Positions 11,401-18,343 of a stretch of 64,000 nt of DNA are shown in pieces (position 1 is the stretch's first letter; the number at the start of each line of letters is the position of its first letter). The notes under the pieces were generated by a model. The model had not been told where the DNA came from, did no database searches, and worked only from the letters and a program-made list of their open reading frames with translations. The position numbers were made by a program, and so were the translations under genes. Source of the stretch: a virus; IMG/VR virus record IMGVR_UViG_3300032235_000623, positions 1 through 64,000 of that record. The stretch is one strand, 5' to 3'.

Positions 11401-12230
11401 ATGGAATTAGGTTAGAGTGGGGTGCAGTTGATGGAGCAACATCATATGAAATTTGGTGGGGAAATAGTGCACCATCAGACAGTTTATCAACACCAGACTT
11501 CTACCCAGGAAACACCACGTTTTACCTAGATACCACAGTCTCCGCTGGATCATCAAGAACATACTACATACGTGCAAGAAATTCAACAGGTGCTTCTTCA
11601 TGGTCATTAGGTAAAACTGGAACTAGGGCTTATGAGCAATACACTGTGACTTGGAGTGCTAATGGAGGAACTGGCGGAGGATCAACGACAGCTAATGCTG
11701 GAACTGCTCACACTGCTCCTTCCCCAGGTTCTAGATCTGGATATTCTTTTATCGCTTATTATGATAGGCCAAGTTTAGACTACACGTACGGACCTGTAGC
11801 TTCTGGTGGATCATTTACTCCGCCTTCTTCTATAACTATGTATGCAAGATGGAGCACTAACACCACAACAACTACTACAACTACTACAACTACAACAACG
11901 TCAAATTGCAATACATGTAGTAGTTACGCTCCAACCGACGGAAGCTATGGATATTCAGCAACAGATCCGTATGGTACATGTGCTTCAGGTTCTAGATATT
12001 ATAGAATTTGTGTAACTCCAGGCTCTTGTCCAAATATAACTCAATGGGGTTCTTGCGTTCCAACTACCACAACAACTACTACCACAACAACTTCTGGTAG
12101 ACCAACGGTATACTGGAAGTGTAATTCAACAGATGTTGCAAATGCAAGCAATCCATGTACTTCAGTAGGTCAATGCCGACAGGCTGGAAATACATATTTC
12201 CCTGCAGGATGTGTTTCATGTTGCGATTAG
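8493..12230 (+). CDS. Large tail fibre with Fn3 / Flg_new repeats and poly-Thr tracts
   Basis: This protein has 1245 residues. Several Fn3-like units (ATKYRIYWASSS, ATSYEIWYGNSAPSDS) alternate with Listeria-Bacteroides (Flg_new/InlB B) repeats, recognisable by strings such as YNGNGGTS and FDGWYT ending in LYARW or MYARW. Two units near the C-terminus are near copies with a period of about 169 residues. Residues about 1124-1136 are 13 consecutive threonines and about 1191-1200 are ten more. The segment between them is Cys-rich (CNTC, CVTPGSCP) and the protein ends in a second Cys-rich tip. Such proteins are adhesins that bind glycans or surface proteins. A GT60 glycosyltransferase gene lies about 650 bases downstream. 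Confidence 0.8.
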   Translation: MTWWRKTSSSDTGNHNINGWVKLQSIWRKASPQDEYNSSLSANPWVVDGWLKIKTAWRLDSVIGGIGIWYKIFSGLNLPIFQIPFPTLFFKWPDGFETSDSPINGSKMFVTRGSWTEEPNEFRLRIQEKSPIGSWTTVYDTTKVYTEYLESDSEDRFPSNANDSTRPTISKSKTINGYSFRAVVDATNDAGLTNQYISDPVVPRLDFKISSFSVYDEQSDGATFTWSYSPYVNSGSINSETDIYSQTIIIYDELNAEVYREDIPVDSTTVIISDPSILPETTYVARIEAVAADGYFLDSLPTYEFFDIDFITVGAFPEIEVNPTLTLISGEASCVGSVYRLSSGTWSNNPTGYRYYFDRQNFAGSNILTYPGTTTYTSNTYYDYTLSSENAQGIDAYTIAANSKGEADLYAYATSSIQGPIKLPKPTDVSATISGSGISISWTPHSSATKYRIYWASSSAYQPGAASSTFDEEKTTSSWTWNSSDPDKNGISPSEGSSYVFFVSQSVGGTIWSSWSSPSVSVTMPATPENTSRPTFSLQSGTANKVGSTYRLSSGSWTNNPTQFRYIFELNNAAGSQFVFYPSSTGYTTDTYYDHTFTLGTSSSVAGVVYAYNGLQSLGAYSTTSIGPITYPTYKITYNGNGGTSALASEDVVSGNSTSLPNATRTYYTFDGWYTAAVGGSYVGTSTSSYTPTQDITLYARWSAIQWTVKWNGNGGTVNNNGSSTYSVTFNAGTSVTAPYATRSGYVHTGWRYPASGDIWYLASPGGTFTPDSNNITMYATWQIAPPSTPSFTAITTNRTDGINMTWGEVAGATSYEIWYGNSAPSDSLSTPDFYPGNVTTFTDTSVPAGSYRTYYIRARNSGGASSWSSGATGYRDYVRYTVTWSANGGNGGGSTTEIAGSSHTAPSPGTRAGYVFYGYYDRPSGDYTYGPVSSGGAFTAPSSITMYARWQVAAPSTPSFTSATTTRTDGIRLEWGAVDGATSYEIWWGNSAPSDSLSTPDFYPGNTTFYLDTTVSAGSSRTYYIRARNSTGASSWSLGKTGTRAYEQYTVTWSANGGTGGGSTTANAGTAHTAPSPGSRSGYSFIAYYDRPSLDYTYGPVASGGSFTPPSSITMYARWSTNTTTTTTTTTTTTTSNCNTCSSYAPTDGSYGYSATDPYGTCASGSRYYRICVTPGSCPNITQWGSCVPTTTTTTTTTTSGRPTVYWKCNSTDVANASNPCTSVGQCRQAGNTYFPAGCVSCCD
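10848..11845 (+). repeat. Tandem 507-base coding repeat in fibre gene
   Basis: Two adjacent copies, each an Fn3-like plus Flg_new-like module, are offset by about 507 bases. For example, the segment coding ATSYEIW recurs near 10931 and 11438, and the SGGAFTAPSS-like segment recurs in each copy. The repeat is intragenic and in frame, so recombination between copies would change fibre length without a frameshift. Confidence 0.8.
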
Positions 12231-12232
12231 TG

Positions 12233-12261
12233 TTGACAGAATTTTCATTAATTGGTAGAAT
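12233..12261 (+). promoter_or_regulatory. Sigma-70-type promoter, leaderless gene
   Basis: Consensus TTGACA (12233-12238), 17-base spacer, TAGAAT (12256-12261), then exactly six bases to the ATG at 12268. The start of transcription is expected at or beside the start codon. Confidence 0.85.
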
Positions 12262-12267
12262 TAACAA

Positions 12268-12627
12268 ATGCTATTAAGTAAAGATAAGATACATATAATG
12301 TTAGAGGGTCAGGAGCACAACTATAATCCAGAGATTCACATTTTAGCATGTTTTGTAATAGAAGACATTGTTGTTGAAAATGGAATATATTCATACGAAT
12401 TCTTTAATTTATTTAATAACTCCATTGTAGAGGAAAAAGAAGAGTATGAAGATGGAGATATTCTTTTATCACTTTATGATCAGGCAGATGGATCTAAGCA
12501 ATATATGAGATTACCAGAGAGATTGGGCTCAATAATGTTAAGCAGTCCAAAATTAATTGAGGTTCCAGAAGGTTCTCAGTGGGTTACAATTGGTTCTAAG
12601 TATATAGATGGAGTATTTTATCCATGA
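12268..12627 (+). CDS. Hypothetical acidic protein
   Basis: This 119-residue acidic protein directly follows a strong promoter with no room for a ribosome binding site, so it is probably translated from a leaderless mRNA. It overlaps the next gene by four bases (ATGA). The sequence has beta-type hydrophobic spacing and no motif I know. It is first in an operon with a zinc protein and a GT60 glycosyltransferase, but no function can be assigned. Confidence 0.75.
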   Translation: MLLSKDKIHIMLEGQEHNYNPEIHILACFVIEDIVVENGIYSYEFFNLFNNSIVEEKEEYEDGDILLSLYDQADGSKQYMRLPERLGSIMLSSPKLIEVPEGSQWVTIGSKYIDGVFYP

Positions 12628-12878
12628 CAGAAAAAACAAGGTGGGAAAAGTATTTAGAAAAGCAAAAGCAAAAAAATGGAAGCAGTGATGTAAAGCCATG
12701 GGATCTGATAAATCCACATACTGAATATACAGATAGAGAAACTTCTGACGCAAGGTATGAGATTTGTAAAATTTGCCCTGAGCTTTTTGATCTAACAAAG
12801 CAATGTAAAAAATGTGGATGTTTTATGGCCCTTAAAACTAAAATGAAAGAGGCTTCCTGCCCTATTGGTAAATGGTAA
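12624..12878 (+). CDS. Small cysteine-rich protein, DUF6171-like
   Basis: This 84-residue protein's C-terminal half carries the cysteine pattern CKIC, then CKKCGC, then SCPIGKW, typical of small phage and bacterial DUF6171-like zinc or metal-binding proteins. Six cysteines probably bind one or two metal ions. It is coupled to both neighbours: four-base overlap upstream and TAATG overlap with the glycosyltransferase. The function is unknown; a partner role for the adjacent glycosyltransferase is only a contextual guess. Confidence 0.75.
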   Translation: MTEKTRWEKYLEKQKQKNGSSDVKPWDLINPHTEYTDRETSDARYEICKICPELFDLTKQCKKCGCFMALKTKMKEASCPIGKW

Positions 12879-13780
12879 TGGCTAGTATATTTGTTCAAAT
12901 TCCAGCGTACCACGACTTAGAGTTGTCCAGAACAATTAGAGATTGTTTAGAAAAAAGTTCAGGTCTTCATACCATAAACTTTGGGGTTCATTTAACTTAT
13001 TTTGAAAATAGCGATATTGAAATTCCTAAATTAGATAATGTAAGATTTAGTACGAGCCCTGCCCCAGAGAATATCGGCGTTGGTATGGCAAGGTACCTAG
13101 CAAACGAGTTCTACGACGGGGAAGACTATTACTTGCAGATAGATTCACATATGAAGTTTAGAGAGTCTTGGGATGAAATTTTAGTTAATAATTACATACA
13201 GTATAAATCTATGGGAGCTAACCCAGTTATATCTTGCTACCCTGGCGCATATGAGTATGAAGATTTAGTTCCAAAGATTCTAAATACAGATGCCCATATT
13301 CCTTATACTGACTTTATTCAAGAGTTGAGCTTTATGGGCAACTATGTTCCACACCAAAGAGCAGTCGGAAATTTTTCAAACAATGTTTTTTCTAGATCAG
13401 TTTCTGCTGCTTCAGTATTTGGAAGTGGAGAAATTGCCCTCATAAAACCAAACAAAAAAATGTTTTTTTGGGGTGAGGAGATTCTTATGGCATTGAGGTT
13501 TTATACACACGGCTTTGATATCATGCTGCCAAAAACTCAATGCCTGTATCATCTATACTACGATCCTGCAAAAGGCTATCAAAATTTGAGAAGGCAGGTA
13601 GCAGAAGATTTTCCAGAACAGTCATCAAAGCTTGAAATTGCTTCTCAGAAGGAGCTTGAAAGAATTATAATAAATAAAGCAATTGGCAACCAGGAGCTGG
13701 GTTCAAAAAGAACGCTAGAAGAATTCCAGTCTTTTGCAGGCATTAATTTTATTGACAAAAAGATTATGCCAGTGCTATAA
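12878..13780 (+). CDS. GT60-family polypeptide GlcNAc-transferase-like glycosyltransferase
   Basis: This 300-residue GT-A glycosyltransferase belongs to the GlcNAc family (PF11397/GT60). Residues about 85-95 give YYLQIDSHMKF, the DSH form of the metal-binding DxD motif. FFWGEEI near residue 196, the following LRFYTHGFD and the late YHLYY are family hallmarks. Characterised GT60 enzymes move GlcNAc from UDP-GlcNAc onto hydroxyproline of Skp1 or onto threonine in trypanosome mucins. I chose ATG 12878 because it overlaps the preceding stop (TAATG). It lies just downstream of a tail fibre with long threonine tracts, so that fibre is an attractive but unproven substrate. DNA or host glycans are other possible targets. 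Confidence 0.85.
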   Translation: MASIFVQIPAYHDLELSRTIRDCLEKSSGLHTINFGVHLTYFENSDIEIPKLDNVRFSTSPAPENIGVGMARYLANEFYDGEDYYLQIDSHMKFRESWDEILVNNYIQYKSMGANPVISCYPGAYEYEDLVPKILNTDAHIPYTDFIQELSFMGNYVPHQRAVGNFSNNVFSRSVSAASVFGSGEIALIKPNKKMFFWGEEILMALRFYTHGFDIMLPKTQCLYHLYYDPAKGYQNLRRQVAEDFPEQSSKLEIASQKELERIIINKAIGNQELGSKRTLEEFQSFAGINFIDKKIMPVL

Positions 13781-13781
13781 T
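13752..13781 (+). promoter_or_regulatory. Strong promoter at the end of the GT60 gene
   Basis: TTGACA (13752-13757), 18 bases, TATAAT (13776-13781) with a TG extension (TGCTATAAT). Transcription would start near 13788, just before the AGGGAGG ribosome binding site of the gene at 13800. Confidence 0.75.
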
Positions 13782-13799
13782 ACATAGGGAGGTAATAAA

Positions 13800-14009
13800 A
13801 TGTTATCAAATAGCGACAAACTAGTAATTGTTGAGCAGAAGATCAAGAATCTTGCATACCAAAAGTACGGTATTGAATTAGATCTACAGCTTGAGAATGC
13901 AGCAGCAACACCAGACGAAGAGAACCTTGCGTCTATTAATTCACGACTTGCAGATACAAATGCTAAGTTAGATGTTTTGAATACAGAAAAAGCATCACTA
14001 GAAGAATAG
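13800..14009 (+). CDS. Small coiled-coil protein
   Basis: This 69-residue protein is preceded by a strong AGGGAGG Shine-Dalgarno eight bases before the ATG. Heptad-like spacing (QKIKNLAYQKYGIELDLQLENA and the AKLDVLNTEKASLEE tail) predicts an almost entirely helical coiled coil. It starts a small operon with the next three genes. The function is unknown, perhaps a scaffold or virion-associated helper. Confidence 0.75.
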   Translation: MLSNSDKLVIVEQKIKNLAYQKYGIELDLQLENAAATPDEENLASINSRLADTNAKLDVLNTEKASLEE

Positions 14010-14016
14010 GAAAATT

Positions 14017-14190
14017 ATGTCTGACAAAGCAGAACTGATTGTTCTTGCGCTGCAGCAGCGTATAGGGGAAATTGTTTCAAGCTACGAAACTCAAATTGCA
14101 GTTTTGAGAGCAGAGCTAACTGAATTAATTAGGGAAAAGGAAGAGCGTGAGAAAGCTGTTCAAGAATACTCAAGTTCCCTCCCAGGTTAA
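14017..14190 (+). CDS. Small coiled-coil protein
   Basis: This 57-residue helical protein begins MSDKAELIVLALQQRIGEIV and is rich in Glu, Leu and Arg. It begins seven bases after the preceding stop with GGAAAA as a weak ribosome site and overlaps the next gene by 44 bases. Two successive short coiled-coil proteins suggest a hetero-oligomer. No family is recognised. Confidence 0.65.
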   Translation: MSDKAELIVLALQQRIGEIVSSYETQIAVLRAELTELIREKEEREKAVQEYSSSLPG

Positions 14191-14557
14191 TCAGCCTACC
14201 AACTTCCCCTCTGGCCTAGCAGTTAAAACAGAAAAGGCCACATATTGGATTAAAGATGGCAAAAGGTATAAGATTATTTCTGATAGGGCGGAAAAGTCTT
14301 GGGGTTTTGTTACAGCAAATGCAACTGAAAATGCAATTGCACATCTTAAAGTTGTAGGAAAACTTGGATTCAGAGATGGGTCATTGATAAAAAATATATC
14401 GGACGGAAAGATATATTTGATCTCACAAAATAAAAAAAGGCATATCGTTAGCCCAGATGTTTTTATACGATATGGTTTAAGTAGAGATGCTATAATAGAG
14501 GTATCTGATGCAGAATCAAAAATGCATGAATTAGGAGAAGATTTAAATGCCATATGA
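14147..14557 (+). CDS. Hypothetical protein with short W/Y-x-I repeats
   Basis: This 136-residue protein appears to start at GTG 14147 behind GGAAAAGGAAGAG. It contains two similar motifs, TYWIKDGKRYKI and IYLISQNKKRHIV, followed by short turns, reminiscent of repeats found in phage and actinobacterial secreted proteins that bind a surface. It overlaps the next gene by 11 bases. No enzymatic residues are obvious. Confidence 0.65.
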   Translation: MRKLFKNTQVPSQVNQPTNFPSGLAVKTEKATYWIKDGKRYKIISDRAEKSWGFVTANATENAIAHLKVVGKLGFRDGSLIKNISDGKIYLISQNKKRHIVSPDVFIRYGLSRDAIIEVSDAESKMHELGEDLNAI

Positions 14558-14978
14558 GTTTAAGAGATTTGACGATGGTGAACCACTTGATGTCAATAAG
14601 TTAAATTTAATTGTAGATAATATTACACAATTAATCACAGACACAGCCCCACTAAGAGACTCTACAGACTCTGGCCAAGGGTACTCATTAGTAGAGTCTG
14701 GACTAGTTCAGTTCGAAGATGTAACTGGAAATGGCACACCTGTTCAGCAAGCAATTACATTTAAAAAGATTAGCGCAGAAGCAGCTCAAGCTGGAAAGGT
14801 CCATGTTGTTGCATCATTAAACAACGGGCTACGTGCAGACGAGGACGTATTTGTTTCTGTTGGAGCAATTACAAGTGGAACACCACAGATCATGTTAAAG
14901 GTTAATATAACTGGTAAGTCAATAAAGCCAAGAGCTACTTACAATGTTCGCTGGATAGCGGTAGAAAACAAAGCATAG
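14547..14978 (+). CDS. Putative minor virion protein
   Basis: This 143-residue protein's N-terminus (FKRFDDGEPLDVNKLNLIVDNI) is a pattern often seen at the start of phage fibre and receptor-binding proteins, where it attaches to the baseplate. The rest alternates small beta strands (GKVHVVASL, DEDVFVSVGAI, KPRATYNVRWIAVE) and looks like a beta-sandwich. It is last in its operon; a promoter and terminator follow directly. It may be a short fibre or decoration protein. Confidence 0.6.
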   Translation: MPYEFKRFDDGEPLDVNKLNLIVDNITQLITDTAPLRDSTDSGQGYSLVESGLVQFEDVTGNGTPVQQAITFKKISAEAAQAGKVHVVASLNNGLRADEDVFVSVGAITSGTPQIMLKVNITGKSIKPRATYNVRWIAVENKA

Positions 14979-14980
14979 TA

Positions 14981-15008
14981 TTGACAACTATGTATTTAAT
15001 GCTACACT
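14981..15008 (+). promoter_or_regulatory. Promoter with an inverted repeat across the -10
   Basis: TTGACA (14981-14986), 16 bases, TACACT (15003-15008). The inverted repeat GCTACA (15001-15006) / TGTAGC (15014-15019) covers the -10 box and the start site like an operator for a dimeric repressor. A terminator follows within 15 bases. Confidence 0.65.
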
Positions 15009-15022
15009 ACGGTTGTAGCATC

Positions 15023-15047
15023 AAAGTCACGTACCCGTGACTTTTTT
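15023..15047 (+). terminator. Rho-independent terminator in the leader of the phosphoesterase gene
   Basis: Perfect nine-base stem AAAGTCACG (15023-15031) / CGTGACTTT (15036-15044) with loop TACC and a run of T to 15047. It ends the upstream operon and also sits just downstream of the promoter at 14981, so it could act as an attenuator. Confidence 0.85.
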
Positions 15048-15062
15048 AATATAAGGAATTTA

Positions 15063-15863
15063 ATGAGTAACGATTTAAAGTGGATGTTGTCATCTGATCA
15101 ACAATTCCCTTACCAAGATGATAAAATGATTGAGCTTTGGTTTAAGGTTATGAAGTGGTTCAAACCAGACGTTGTAGACTACCTTGGAGACACTGATGAC
15201 CAGGCTTGCTATAGCAAGTATACTGAAGGAAGATCTGCTGAATTTTTGAACCTTCATAAAACAGATAGTAAAGATTTAATTGTTCCAATGATGAGGCATG
15301 AAGCAAAGGGAGCAAGAGATTTTTATACAAAGACAAGAGAAATGCTTCCAGATGCACAGTTGTTCTCCGCTTTAGGAAATCACGATGTTCGTATTTTTAA
15401 TTATGTTGATGCTAAAATTCCAGACTACATTAACGAGGTGACTCCAGAAGCCCTCTGGTCTCTAGACTCTTTGGGCTATGAGTATATATATTATGATGAG
15501 CTGCCTAAGCGTAGATTCGGAGACATACACGTGCACCATGGACTTTCTATTGCAGCAACTGGATCGGCAAGAAAAGATATGGAAGACATGCAAATATCTT
15601 TAATTAGAGGTCACTCGCATAGAATTGCATCGCATATGGTTACTTATGAATTGAGAAATAATGGCGAGGGAGAAACCCTACGTGGTTATGAAATTGGACA
15701 CATGTGTGATGAAAAGGGTCCAGGTATGAAATATACCCAGCACCACGATTGGCAAAAGGGATTTGCAATTGCTCATATTGTTAATGATTATCCACATATT
15801 CAAATGATACATGTTGCACCAGATTACTCTTGTGTTGTGGATGGAAAGTTATTTAAACTATGA
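15063..15863 (+). CDS. Calcineurin-like metallophosphoesterase
   Basis: This 266-residue protein has the metallophosphoesterase blocks GDTDD (about residue 43), GNHD (about 106) and GHSH (about 183), which hold two metal ions. The first block is SSDQQ rather than the usual DxH, a variation common in phage members. These enzymes cleave phosphomono- or diesters; in phages they may act on DNA ends, nucleotides or RNA. AAGGAATTTA precedes the ATG. The leader carries a promoter and terminator, so expression may be controlled by attenuation. Confidence 0.8.
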   Translation: MSNDLKWMLSSDQQFPYQDDKMIELWFKVMKWFKPDVVDYLGDTDDQACYSKYTEGRSAEFLNLHKTDSKDLIVPMMRHEAKGARDFYTKTREMLPDAQLFSALGNHDVRIFNYVDAKIPDYINEVTPEALWSLDSLGYEYIYYDELPKRRFGDIHVHHGLSIAATGSARKDMEDMQISLIRGHSHRIASHMVTYELRNNGEGETLRGYEIGHMCDEKGPGMKYTQHHDWQKGFAIAHIVNDYPHIQMIHVAPDYSCVVDGKLFKL

Positions 15864-16048
15864 TGAAGTGTAGTAAGTGTAATGGCAGAGTTTTTGTAGA
15901 TCGAGTATTTTCTCAAAAACTGCACGTTGAACTTTTCTGCATAATGTGTGGGAAAAGATGGATGTTGAATAAGGATACGAGTGCACTAGGAAGATGGCTA
16001 GAACAAACAGAAATAAATCAGCAAAAAAACCTAGCTATTTTTTCTTAA
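15860..16048 (+). CDS. Small zinc-ribbon protein
   Basis: This 62-residue protein has two cysteine pairs, CSKC near the start and CIMCGKRW in the middle, forming a treble-clef or zinc ribbon. The motif GRVFVDR lies between them. It overlaps the phosphoesterase stop (ATGA) and the next gene by 55 bases, so translation is coupled. Role unknown; DNA or RNA binding is likely for such ribbons. Confidence 0.65.
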   Translation: MMKCSKCNGRVFVDRVFSQKLHVELFCIMCGKRWMLNKDTSALGRWLEQTEINQQKNLAIFS

Positions 16049-16479
16049 ATAATAAAATACATAAAGTATTAAGATTATCTAGGGCTAAAGATGAGCTGGT
16101 TGCCTGGTGCTACCCAGATAAAAAAAGAGTTCTTTATTCATATTCTCAGGCAAAAAAAAGTATGGATAACGCATATAGTACAAAGCAAGTAGCGGAAATG
16201 CTTCAAAGGCATAAAGTTACTATAGAAGACTATATTCTTGAGGGTAAGATCAAAAGACCTCAAGTGGTATATCCAATAGGTAACCCAGAGAGTAGTTGGT
16301 ATAAATTTATGTTTTCTACAAAAGATATACTAGACCTTCATGAGTTTATATTAGATTCAGGTTATTCTAATAATATGCCATCTAAAAACGAACTACTTGC
16401 CAGAATTAGGCATAATATGATATTGTATACCAAAACAACAGATGGAGATTTTGTGCCAGTTTGGAAAGCAGAAGAATGA
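15994..16479 (+). CDS. MerR/excisionase-like helix-turn-helix protein
   Basis: In this 161-residue protein, residues about 61-85 (YSTKQVAEMLQRHKVTIEDY, then ILEGKIKRPQ) match the winged helix of excisionase/MerR-type DNA-binding domains, where the second helix enters DNA. The N-terminus is basic. It starts behind AGGAAG and overlaps its upstream neighbour. It may regulate phage transcription. A recombination directionality factor is unlikely because no integrase is visible in the window. Confidence 0.7.
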   Translation: MARTNRNKSAKKPSYFFLNNKIHKVLRLSRAKDELVAWCYPDKKRVLYSYSQAKKSMDNAYSTKQVAEMLQRHKVTIEDYILEGKIKRPQVVYPIGNPESSWYKFMFSTKDILDLHEFILDSGYSNNMPSKNELLARIRHNMILYTKTTDGDFVPVWKAEE

Positions 16480-16586
16480 GCGGTAGATTTGTGATATGTA
16501 ATGTTTGTAAAAAAGAAATTGAAGTTCGTTCGGGAATATTTGCACACGAAACACTTCGTCGTCATATTATTAAGGAGCATAAGTAA
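16476..16586 (+). CDS. Mini C2H2-like zinc finger protein
   Basis: This is a 36-residue protein that starts ATGA-overlapped with the previous gene and ends TAATG-overlapped with the next. It has CNVC followed by His residues in the arrangement AHETLRRHIIKEH, a C-x2-C...H-x4-H zinc finger. The double overlap and finger pattern argue that this very short gene is real. It is probably a nucleic-acid or protein-binding module. Confidence 0.7.
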   Translation: MSGRFVICNVCKKEIEVRSGIFAHETLRRHIIKEHK

Positions 16587-16795
16587 TGTCTGAAACAAAA
16601 GTAAAGGTCGATCTTTCTTTTACTAGAAATTTAGGTAACTATGAAAGTATTAAGATCGGCATTGGGGTAGAAGATAATGTTCGTGACGGAGAAAATGTAG
16701 ATACTGCTACAGAAAGAGTATATAAGTTTGTTGAAAGTAAGCTTATTGAGAAAACAAATGAAGTGGAAGAGGAATTAAAGGGTGGCGGAAAATAA
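16586..16795 (+). CDS. Hypothetical small protein
   Basis: This 69-residue protein begins with a beta hairpin (KVKVDLSFTRNLGNYESIKIGIGVED), followed by a helix rich in Lys and Glu. The pattern resembles small phage proteins found before helicase genes. It overlaps the next gene by 14 bases. No function can be given. Confidence 0.65.
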   Translation: MSETKVKVDLSFTRNLGNYESIKIGIGVEDNVRDGENVDTATERVYKFVESKLIEKTNEVEEELKGGGK

Positions 16796-17093
16796 ACAAC
16801 CATATATTCTTTTAAGCTTATATCAGGCATTATATAAAGATAAATATAATAAGCAGCCTAAGCTTAATAAGTATCGGGATAAATGGGCTATGCAAGATGT
16901 AATAGATACTGTAGGATATGACAGGGCTAAAGAACTTGTTGAGTACTATTTTAAAACTGGTAAGATTGGTCATCCTTTACAGTTCTTCTTTTATAATTTC
17001 GATTCTATGGATAGAATAAAAGAAGAGTCAGATAAAGATAAGCTTAATAGAATTAAGTTAAGAGAACAAACTAAGAGAATGGTTGAGGAGTAA
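16782..17093 (+). CDS. Small protein preceding the helicase, possible helicase loader
   Basis: This 103-residue helical protein starts at GTG 16782 (GGGTGG upstream) and overlaps the helicase start by one base (TAATG). Its KWAMQDVIDTVGYDRAKELVEYYF segment and very basic C-terminal helix are seen in small phage proteins encoded just before DnaB. A helicase-loading or replication-organising role is suggested by position only. Confidence 0.6.
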   Translation: MAENKQPYILLSLYQALYKDKYNKQPKLNKYRDKWAMQDVIDTVGYDRAKELVEYYFKTGKIGHPLQFFFYNFDSMDRIKEESDKDKLNRIKLREQTKRMVEE

Positions 17094-18343
17094 TGAATAC
17101 AGAGGCGGAACTAATTTCTGCAGTATGCAAGAATAAAGATATCAGTGTGCTTTTAGCAGATAACGTAGATGAAATATTTACCTCTCATAAAGATATTTGG
17201 GAAGGCCTAAAGAGCTATTACTATAAATTCCGTGCAGTACCAGAAGCTGGAATCCTACAAGAAAAATTTAACGATTTTGAGCCAGTATCTACGAAGGCTG
17301 AGACTGGGTATTATTTAGAAAAATTAAAGAATGAGTATCTAACCTCCAGACTCAAATCAATTATTTTGCATGCAGGTAATTCATTAAAGGAAGATGCAGC
17401 AGCAAGAGTATTAGCTGACGTTCAAGGTAAGCTGTCTAATTTAAGTAGATACACTAATAACGTACGTGATATTGATGTTACTGATGTAGAAGCAGCAGAA
17501 AAACATTTTCTTTCTGTAAAGGAAAGATCTGCTGTTATGGGAGGAAGCCCAGGAATCCTTACTGGCTTTGATGCCATTGATAAAGCTTACCCTACAGGAA
17601 TGGCTCCAGGACACCTTATCGTGGCCATTGGATGGCCAGGTAGGGGTAAGACATGGTTTACATCCTACTTGGCTTGTAAGGCCTGGGAGCAGGGTTTTAG
17701 GCCCATGATTATTTCTCTTGAAATGTCTCCAGAAAATATGCGAGACAGAATCTATACCTTGCTTGGCTCTGGCTTATTTAAGGCAAGCGATTTATCAAAG
17801 GGTGATATCAATATTGATGACTTTAGATCATGGAGTAAAAAGAAGTTTGAGAATAAGGGAAGTTTTGTTCTTGTATCAAATGAAGGTTTTGGTGAGGTTA
17901 CACCAGCAACAGTACAAGGTAAAATCGATCAACATAAACCAGACTTAGTTATTCTTGATTACCATCAGTTATTTAATGATAATAAGAGAAGTAATTCAGA
18001 AGTAGAAAGAAATAGAAATATTTCTCGTGAGTTTAAGCTTCTTGCTGTAACAAATAATATACCAATTATTGATATTACTGCTGCAACCGCAGATGATGTT
18101 TCTGATCAAGATGACCCACCTATGATGAGCCAAGTAGCTTGGTCGAAGGCTATTGAGTACGATGCTGATATGGCTATGGCTATTCATAAAACTCCAGGAA
18201 CCAATATGATTGAGGTTGTAAGTAGAAAGAATAGACACGGAAATGAGTTTGACTTCTTTCTTGATTGGGATATTAATAGAGGAATTATTACTCCTATTTA
18301 TGAGAATTTGCCAGATATGAAAAATGCTTCACAGGCAAATTAA
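17093..18343 (+). CDS. dnaB: Replicative DnaB-like DNA helicase
   Basis: This 416-residue RecA-fold hexameric helicase unwinds DNA at the fork. Residues about 180-188 give the Walker A GWPGRGKTW, about 282-290 the Walker B LVILDYHQ, and a late SRKNRHG is the DnaB motif H4 region that touches DNA. The N-terminal domain (about residues 1-110) is a short helical DnaB-N-like region with lower similarity. It lies in the replication operon directly before the primase and overlaps the next ORF by 20 bases. Confidence 0.92.
   Translation: MNTEAELISAVCKNKDISVLLADNVDEIFTSHKDIWEGLKSYYYKFRAVPEAGILQEKFNDFEPVSTKAETGYYLEKLKNEYLTSRLKSIILHAGNSLKEDAAARVLADVQGKLSNLSRYTNNVRDIDVTDVEAAEKHFLSVKERSAVMGGSPGILTGFDAIDKAYPTGMAPGHLIVAIGWPGRGKTWFTSYLACKAWEQGFRPMIISLEMSPENMRDRIYTLLGSGLFKASDLSKGDINIDDFRSWSKKKFENKGSFVLVSNEGFGEVTPATVQGKIDQHKPDLVILDYHQLFNDNKRSNSEVERNRNISREFKLLAVTNNIPIIDITAATADDVSDQDDPPMMSQVAWSKAIEYDADMAMAIHKTPGTNMIEVVSRKNRHGNEFDFFLDWDINRGIITPIYENLPDMKNASQAN

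Noticed and set aside
11149-11415. Rightward Gln-rich ORFs inside the fibre gene
   Set aside because: Out-of-frame readings of the fibre repeats without start signals.
8493-12230. Diversity-generating retroelement acting on the fibre
   Set aside because: No reverse transcriptase and no template repeat are visible, and the fibre variability is by in-frame duplication.
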